The notes under the pieces were generated by a model, which saw only the letters and a program-made list of their open reading frames with translations, was not told where the DNA came from and did not search any database. 64,000 nt of DNA from Atriophallophorus winterbourni. Its lineage: Eukaryota; Platyhelminthes; Trematoda; Plagiorchiida; Microphallidae. The stretch lies in assembly GCA_013407085.1 (NCBI GenBank), contig JACCGJ010023559.1, positions 203,842 through 267,841 on the forward strand. The letters run 5' to 3'. The position numbers were made by a program, and so were the translations under genes. Shown piece after piece: positions 57,721 to 64,000 of the stretch. The number at the start of each line of letters is the position of its first letter. The first letter of the stretch is position 1.

Positions 57721-59390
57721 AAAACAAATTCGCACCACAGTACACAAGTGAATGTTCATACTGACTAAACGGTTATGTTCTTTGCATAACCCGCCAATAA
57801 AAGCTTGAATTACTTCTGTTTGACCATCACGTTAATCAGCCTACTGTAAGTCTGAGGGAGCGTCAAGATCAGTGCACGATAATCGTCTAGAAAATATTAG
57901 TCCGAAAAATAACTGCGGCCACCACGTAATACTTCTAGCGTATAAAATCGTACGAATTGTACATCCTCGCCGTAACGAATGCCAAACAAAGCATCGGGCA
58001 AGTAAGCACAGATTGAAGAGAGGCAGGGCATCGTATACACATTGCTATTAACCTTTCTATAGTTCAGTCTTCAACAGTTAACTTTCAAAACCGACGCTGT
58101 TGTCTACACATAAAAAGTGGATACACCACAGGCAAGGAGTGCGACGGAAACTTGATAAGTATGCTCATTTTCGCATCAATTTCACACTAGAAAGATGTAC
58201 TCAGCTTAAGTACCACTGCTGGTAAATGGCAACCAGATTGCTGTCAATAACAGTCGACGCAGAGAACACATAAAAGTCACTTCCGCAATTACACAAGTCA
58301 ATCAAAAATAGATGATCGATTAAAACGGGGTTCACTTCCAATAACGATTATTATTGATGTATCTGTGGAAAATCGAAAAACGTTGACCGATTCAAAATCT
58401 GCATGGCAAAAAACCGATCTATAGAAACATTGCTAACCAGATGATTATCATTATGCAACCAGAGAAATACCTCAGTTATGTTAACTACCGCAGACGTTAT
58501 TATTTCTTCAATATATTGTGTATCATACTTTGTTGTTATTTCCCTGTAATTGTAGACCGTTTCATTAAACAAAGCAGAGACGAGTTATTGTAAGGAAAGT
58601 GAGAGCCCGATGCTCGATGCCATGTCGTATTACGTTGTTTACACAGGCTTTGTGACACTCGATACACTAACCACGTCTACCACGAGTTTTAGAGCCACTT
58701 GACGATTCTGTCCTGGTTCAACTACGAGGTTAAACGCGTTTATCACACATAAGATTAATTGGTATTCAATAGTGTTGTGCGATTCGGGGGTGAACGCGAT
58801 TAGCGTTAGACAGGGTGGCGTTAGGGATGAATTACGACAGAACTATCAAGCGGTTGTAAAGCGCGCGGTTTTGTGTTAGATTGATGACTCGAAATATTGT
58901 GATACGATGTCAGACATTCAAGATCTGGAACCCACTAGCAGATGACCTGAGATGTTGGAATACTAAACAGGAAGTCAGAAAATAACCAAACACAGGTGTG
59001 TGATTCAACGACCGTAACAAACGCTGTCCAAAAACGTTTTTCACACACTCTACATTACTTCGATTAATCTTACGACTCAATAAGAACAAGTAGTGTATAA
59101 TGAAAATAAATCTGAAAGCGGTCGGCTCGAGCAGATTTCGGGTAACGTTTCACCGACGACAGAGAAACTTCGTCTGTTCAATGGTGTCAAACAGAAGACG
59201 CAACATGACCTACTAGCCCCACCCCAAACGGACTCCCCTAATTAGTCGTATCACTAAACTGCCTGTCGTGTAGACAAAGAAATGATCAATTGGCCTACTG
59301 ATCACACAAAGCGTGAAATCCCATTGGGGTCAGTTGACAGTAATCCGGATGTGCACAGCTAAATGTGCCAATAAAAGCTGTGCGAGCAAG
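57721..59390. other. Intergenic, nothing firmly recognised
   Basis: A minus frame at 58572-58351 has protein-like composition but no known motif. The rest may belong to the Penelope-like remnant to its right. Confidence 0.3.
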
Positions 59391-59399
59391 CGCTTAATG

Positions 59400-59640
59400 C
59401 TACGCTGAGTACATCAACATTTTCAGAGTCAACACTGTAGCCAGAGTCCAGCACACTGCGGTCGGAATGGAGTCGTTGATTAAGGTATGATACGCACACT
59501 CATGCCGAGAACGCTGCTTAATACGCTTCTTGTGCACCTAATTAATTGTATGAAGTTCTCTGACTGGCTGTCCTATGTAAACGAACGAGATCACACTTTA
59601 CCCGTGATTCTATAAACATGATTGGTACACCTTTCTAAAG
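59400..59640 (-). mobile_element. Penelope-like element remnant: GIY-YIG endonuclease
   Basis: The minus strand reads SFVYIGQPVRELHTIN, stop, VHKKRIKQRSRHEC, then after a frameshift SVLDSGYSVDSENVDVLS. This matches the order Y-I-G-Q-T...R-L..H in the first half of the domain and the 'VLDTGH..D.ENV.VL' strand in the second. Two or more breaks. Confidence 0.65.
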
Positions 59641-59917
59641 TTACCTGAGCCTTGAGATGATCCTAAGCTTAACGGAGAGTTATTCACATTTTGTATGTCA
59701 CCAGTGTTAACGCCACGTTCAAGATTCTAAGCCTCGCTTTAAACACAACGCTGACATACAACATACAAACCGTAGTTCGCTAGTTTTCGTTCCGGGTTGG
59801 ATATTCTATCGGTTCAAATGGCATCCCCCATGTCTCCGGAGTGCCATTGTGTATTGATTATATTCGCCGGCTTCTGGATTGTTTCTTATTCATGTTCCCT
59901 GCTCGGACTAATACGTT

Positions 59918-59952
59918 TGGTCAGACGAAGCTTTCGTGTCAGGAATGAGACG
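59918..59952 (+). repeat. Degenerate hammerhead-like copy
   Basis: CAGACGAAGCTTTCGTGTCA followed by GGAATGAGAC aligns with 54595-54624 base for base with a few substitutions; two core positions are lost (CTGA to CAGA, GAAA to GAGA). Confidence 0.5.
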
Positions 59953-59987
59953 TCTACGAAAAGATGCTCGAGCCCATTGCCGTCAAA

Positions 59988-59993
59988 TTTATT
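59988..59993 (-). terminator. AATAAA polyadenylation signal of RAD1
   Basis: The minus-strand AATAAA lies about 135 bases downstream of the RAD1 stop codon and is the first such hexamer. Confidence 0.5.
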
Positions 59994-60127
59994 TTCATGA
60001 TAACGATAAACCGACCGGTTTCAAACATCTTTCAACACACTTGCAAATATATACATATATATTTTCAAGAAAATAAATGCACAGTAAGGATTGGGGATAG
60101 TTACAAGGGATGACCTGTATTCCGAAT

Positions 60128-60253
60128 TCAATCACTCCAATCTGGGTCGTAGATACCTTGCTGCTTCCCGTTAGCAATGCTCTCTGTCTGCTGGATGCCG
60201 ATAGAATCATAACCTGAAGGAGTAGCGCCTTGGCTGTCTTCTTCCGGGACGCA
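60128..60253 (-). CDS. RAD1: RAD1 terminal exon
   Basis: Minus acceptor CATCTGATCCAG; 41 codons and a TGA. It reads CVPEEDSQGATPSGYDSIGI and ends DPDWSD. The first residues continue the acidic RAD1 C-terminus; the extra 30 residues are poorly conserved in the family. Confidence 0.78.
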   Translation of the reverse strand, partial: CVPEEDSQGATPSGYDSIGIQQTESIANGKQQGIYDPDWSD

Positions 60254-62399
60254 CTGGATCAGATGTGCACAAAAAATGAATACACTAAGAGAAACAATAA
60301 ACTAGCGTACAGTGAAATGTGGAACTTGTAAAAAAATAAACCAAGCGCAAATATCTTTTAATGTTGAATGTTAGATATTCACATATAGAATCAATGTCAG
60401 TAGCCGTCATGCCGTGCATGCGAATGGCATGGTATATAAGGGAATGCACAGATAAAAGTGAGATATTTTCGATTTCTTTTCGAATACAAAAAGCTTTATT
60501 CGAAATACGAGTTTTCCGTTAATTTAATACAAAAACTGTACAACAAAAAAGACCAACAAGAATATAAAACGAGATAGATGTTCTCTTAATTGCTCAATGA
60601 GCACGCCTTTTCAGGGAGACATCTTGAGGTGAATGTGATGAATGAGTGCTGAAATCGTGATGCTCGAATTGGCAAAATGATGTGTTTTGATTCACTAGTA
60701 AAAAAAAGATTGAGCTAGCGAGTTTGTTGTGGAGTGGGTGGGAGTTATGGGTGAGAATATTATTAATAGGTTGATTACAATAAAAACGTTGTTAGATAAT
60801 ATTTTCAAAGATGCTTTCATAGAAGATAGACAATGCGCGAAAAATGAAATTTGATGCAACGTTTGATTATTACAAAATCTTTCGAAATGATTGAGAACAA
60901 TTACAGGAGAACAGTTTAATAGATGGGGTAAGATACAATATAGTGTGATGGGAGAGATTAGGTTGGGCCTAACGCCGATAGCGAAGACGAAATGCGTAAA
61001 ACGAGAGCCTACGTACTTTAGTTAGATTAAGATGACGAGACCAGGTTTTGTCTGCACGGGTACGTGGATATAATTCTACACAGGTGAATGATAGACAAAG
61101 CATAACGCCTGTCGCCAAACAGGTTAGTGAATACGATTTTTGTAAATTATTCCGGATTGAAAAGCCAACATCTCTCTGCAAAGAAGTCATTCCATCGATT
61201 GCAATTGAGAACGTACCCGAAGATCTGTTTCTAGGTACACACATTCTATGACCACATCATTAGCGTCTGAGACTAAAAGTTGAGGATGGCTGCGGAAGAG
61301 GAGATAAGTACGTTGAAAAGAAGAATGGAGAAAGAATCACACCTTGAAGAACACATTTCACAGTTGGGAGCCAGGAAGAACATAATCTGTTTACTTCGAT
61401 ATATTGAGATCTATTCCTAAATTATTCACATAATCAGTTCACGATGTTGTATGGTATCGACTGTTTTCATTAGTTATACGAGTTGCAAACGATCTACAGA
61501 GTTGAACCATAATTTGACAGCTAACAGCCTTTAGTCAAGCTCATGTAGCACACAGTGAATTAAGCGCACAACAGCGTCTGTCGTTGATTACTGTTTTCGA
61601 TATGCAAGTTGATTATCATCCTTACTTTCAGGTAACTTTTGCATACTATCGAGAACCATACTCTGCAATACTGGTTAAAACCTATTAAGAACATGCTATA
61701 GACCGAAACTTTTGTCTAGCCATTTCGGAAAGCAGGGTACATTTAACAGTTTTCCGGCTAGTGGGCTTTTAGAACCATTGCAACGCACCTGTCATGGCCG
61801 GGTGCTTTTATTTCTTTCAAAACATGAAGGTAGGAAAGTAGGGGTTGCCTTTACAAATCATAATCCGTTAGAACAAATGTACAATGGAAAAAACCGTGTT
61901 GATTGAGAGTATAACGTTGCCAGTTAGCAATGCCAACCAGTGACAATAATACCAGATGACGTATAACTTCATCAAATGAGAGATAAAAACAAACAAAAAT
62001 CAGAATAACAAAGGCGGAAGCGATGTTAAAACTCAACCAAACACGTACAAAGAATTCCACGAACGCGGATTTTTTATCCGCCAAAGTGATCATATTTTGT
62101 AGCGCAAGAAATCCACGCTGATTGACACAGAGCGAAATGCGAGTGGCCAAATGGACTGCTCGACTGATCGCTGGACGAAGAATCGACAAACGGTAGCGCG
62201 CCACACGCGGAATCGGGGAATTGATCGCAAACAATTCGATCTGGTCAGAACCACGAGGGACATCAAAATGAATCGTGCCGGATACACCATAGGTGGTCAA
62301 CCGGAGCCGAGGTTGAGGAGTGGAGGGAGGGAGTAGCGCAACTTCCAATAGTTCACTCGTCATATCTAACTCTAGGAACGCATCCCTCATACAATCAGA
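60128..62399 (-). CDS. RAD1: RAD1 checkpoint clamp subunit, C-terminal two exons (5'-partial)
   Basis: RAD1 is one of the three subunits of the RAD9-RAD1-HUS1 (9-1-1) clamp, a PCNA-like ring loaded at DNA damage to activate ATR signalling. Exons 62399-62049 and 60253-60128 join in phase 0 to give 158 residues and a TGA. The first carries DCMRDAFLELDMTSELLEV, then LRLTTYGVSGTIHFDVPRGS, RYRLSILRPA and NQRGFLALQNMI...FVEFF: motif by motif the second PCNA-like half of RAD1. The second opens CVPEEDSQ, as the family's C-terminal 'CCPDEE', then a longer tail than usual. The intron is 1,795 bases. The N-terminal half was not firmly located; a fragment at about 62550-62620 is a possible piece. Confidence 0.9.
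60254..62048 (-). other. RAD1 intron
   Basis: 1.8 kb with no recognised gene. Short frames such as minus 61244-60969 have no motif. Confidence 0.5.
62049..62399 (-). CDS. RAD1: RAD1 penultimate exon
   Basis: Minus acceptor TTCTTTTCAG and donor TTCTTT|GTACGT; both ends phase 0, 117 codons. The exon start at 'S-DCMRDAF' corresponds to the 'ILQSE-LRE/DVF' position of animal RAD1. Confidence 0.9.
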
Positions 62400-62529
62400 C
62401 TGAAAAGAACGGTGAATGTGACCAAGCAAACATCAACACGATTATCATTAACCAGGATTGTCAGTTGTGAATGAAAAAATTCAAGCTAATCCGAATAAAT
62501 ATACAGAGCGCTGAGTTGTAAAAAAATAG

Positions 62530-62640
62530 ATGTGAGACAACTGTGGCAATCCCACGCGATTCCACACGGATGTGCAATCGTACAGTACTTCTGTGCTGTG
62601 CTAAATTGATTGGCCATCGGTGGTGAGCTGCATGCTGAAA
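62530..62640 (-). CDS. Possible RAD1 upstream exon piece
   Basis: A minus frame reads STVRLHIRVESRGIATVVSH, which lines up loosely with the strand pair before the RAD1 linker (L-x-L-x-x-E-x-G-x-x-T-V). The frame then runs into unrelated residues and a stop, and no in-phase donor to 62399 was found. It could be chance. Confidence 0.25.
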
Positions 62641-62799
62641 CACGCTGGAGTCTCACTACCATTTCTATTTTCCGTCTCATATATGTCTAGGCCTGGGCAA
62701 CCTGACAATATCTTAGCCCACGTGCAGTCTCTAACTGTACGGCACTTTGCCTGGATCAGACTTGTGCTTTCATACATACATACATACAGAAAAAGAGAT

Positions 62800-62840
62800 C
62801 CGTTTCATGCTGTTGGAGATAGGGACAGCATGATCAGGCA
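62800..62840 (-). repeat. Hammerhead-like dispersed repeat, copy 5 (truncated)
   Basis: The minus strand has TGATCATGCTGTCCCTATCT and ACAGCATGAAACGG, matching the flanks of copies 1-4, but the TGATGAGTGC part is missing. Confidence 0.4.
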
Positions 62841-63243
62841 CCTCGTGCCTGGGAATAATCAAAAATCGTGCACAAAGTTTCACTTCGAAAAAGCCATTGC
62901 GAACGAGTAGTGAGCGACTGGCCTCTAAGTAAGCAACGGGCCAATGTAAAGTTTCCTCAGGAAACGAGAATCCAGTTCTCCAGTCGCTTACCAAGGCAAC
63001 AAAACAACGATTCTCGTAAATGAAACAAAACCGGTAGAAGCCAAAACGGGTCAATTCGTTAGATTGACTTAAATGCATGGTGCGGTAAGGTAGTGTTGAA
63101 TGGCGGTGAAAGTCTACCGTATCCGATAACTAGGACTTGAGACTGGTTTTATAAAACCGATTTTCATGTAATGATCGTCAGAACCGAAATTTGAATAATA
63201 AAAACCGGTTTTAATATTTGCAATTGTTGTAATATTTGTTTTA
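62841..63243. other. Intergenic or RAD1 intron, nothing recognised
   Basis: A minus frame of 102 codons (63078-62770) is protein-like but matches neither RAD1 nor the LINEs. Confidence 0.3.
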
Positions 63244-63957
63244 AGGTTAGAGAAATCAATTCTGAATGCTCTGCGAGTAGAACTTTTAACAGAAGCTGTA
63301 TCCGACAATGAATGGAAAACACTTGATTTGCTATATGAAAGTAATTTGTTGAGAATATACAGATTTACTTAAAGCGGAAACCTAATATGAGAAAAAATGT
63401 TGAAATGGTGACTCTTTTGAGTTATTGACACAATCTAAGAAAGTTTACGGATGAGTCAAGCTCTCGGACCTTTGTTTTTTCCAACAAAACATGTTTGAAG
63501 TATGCTGGACAAGTATGTAGCAGGTTATTTCCTGGACATAACGATCAGACCACAATACAGTCAAGTATAGAAACGGAAAATAAAGGATATTTGTACCAAG
63601 ACAAAAAATATTGCCTCATCGATTTCCGATGCCAATGATGAACTCGTCGAGAATATACTAGCGCAATGAAAAAATTGAATGAAGAGACTAAAATAGACAG
63701 AAGTGTGTTTGAAATCTCCAAAGAATTCGAATATTTTGAAGCAACTTCAAATAGAGCAAAAGCCTTGAGGAATTTTATAGAGCATTGCTTACAATCAAAG
63801 TGCTTAACATCTAGTCAGTAAGAGCTTTTTCAATTACAGGATTATTCAACACAAAATTGGAACAAGTCTGTCTGGTAAAACGCTCAATGCATTGTGTTTC
63901 TTAAAGGATTGTTTCCACGAAGATGTGGATCATCCAGCAAGTTCTAAATGCTGATTA
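63244..63957 (+). pseudogene. Decayed coding sequence of unknown origin
   Basis: Successive plus frames read EKSILNALRVELLTEAVSDN, WKTLDLLYESNLLRIYRF, stop, SRTFVFSNKTCLKYAGQVCS, ETENKGYLYQDKKYCLIDFR, stop, KLNEETKIDRSVFEISKEFE, NRAKALRNFIEHCLQSKC, stop, KIGTSLSGKTLNALCFLKDC. The composition is protein-like throughout but broken by stops and frameshifts and shows no splice sites. It may be an old transposase or retrocopy; not recognised. Confidence 0.4.
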
Positions 63958-64000
63958 AATTTGTGAAAGATTAAAGAGATTCAGATAGTTTTTTTTGAAA

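Noticed and set aside
62770..63078. Minus open frame as the N-terminal part of RAD1
   Set aside because: It lacks the family's first-domain motifs and has no in-phase splice to 62399.
1..64000. CRISPR arrays, bacterial operons, rRNA or tRNA genes
   Set aside because: None were seen; spliced genes and LINEs show a eukaryotic nuclear genome, and no cloverleaf was recognised by eye.

Overview
This window is eukaryotic nuclear DNA, most likely from a parasitic flatworm (digenean trematode). The basis is AT-rich, intron-rich sequence carrying schistosome-type repeats: CR1-like LINEs with microsatellite 3' tails, an SR2-like RTE LINE, Penelope-like remnants with GIY-YIG endonucleases, and hammerhead-ribozyme-like repeats. 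Genus and species cannot be read from the sequence alone.

Three cellular genes are supported. (1) The 3' half of a SPAG17/PF6-like axonemal central-apparatus gene lies on + from 1867 to 18853. Fourteen exons join in phase to give 1051 residues and a stop; the N-terminal part lies off the left edge. (2) A single-exon DEG/ENaC-family cation channel of 593 residues lies on + at 40918-42699, between repeat fields. (3) The 3' part of RAD1, the 9-1-1 checkpoint clamp subunit, lies on - with exons 62399-62049 and 60253-60128. A weaker two-exon candidate of unknown function is at 45349-46072 (+), and decayed coding sequence lies at 63244-63957.

Layout: 1-18853 is SPAG17 exons, with introns holding mostly antisense CR1 3' fragments, RTE tails and hammerhead-like repeats. 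18854-40800 is a LINE graveyard. At 28810-33560 a CR1 copy is interrupted by a nearly complete SR2-like RTE (5-bp target duplication), which is itself interrupted by a 162-bp LINE 3' fragment (12-bp target duplication). 40918-42699 is the channel gene. 43000-59900 holds more CR1 copies and Penelope-like remnants, including two inverted copies of a Penelope-type tail, each with a hammerhead-like core, flanking a 3.2-kb CR1. 59985-62400 is RAD1.

The three genes share no visible pathway: ciliary motility, ion conductance and DNA-damage signalling. The less ordinary content is the ribozyme-like repeats and the elements that carry them. Similarity statements rest on family motifs recognised by eye; no search was run.
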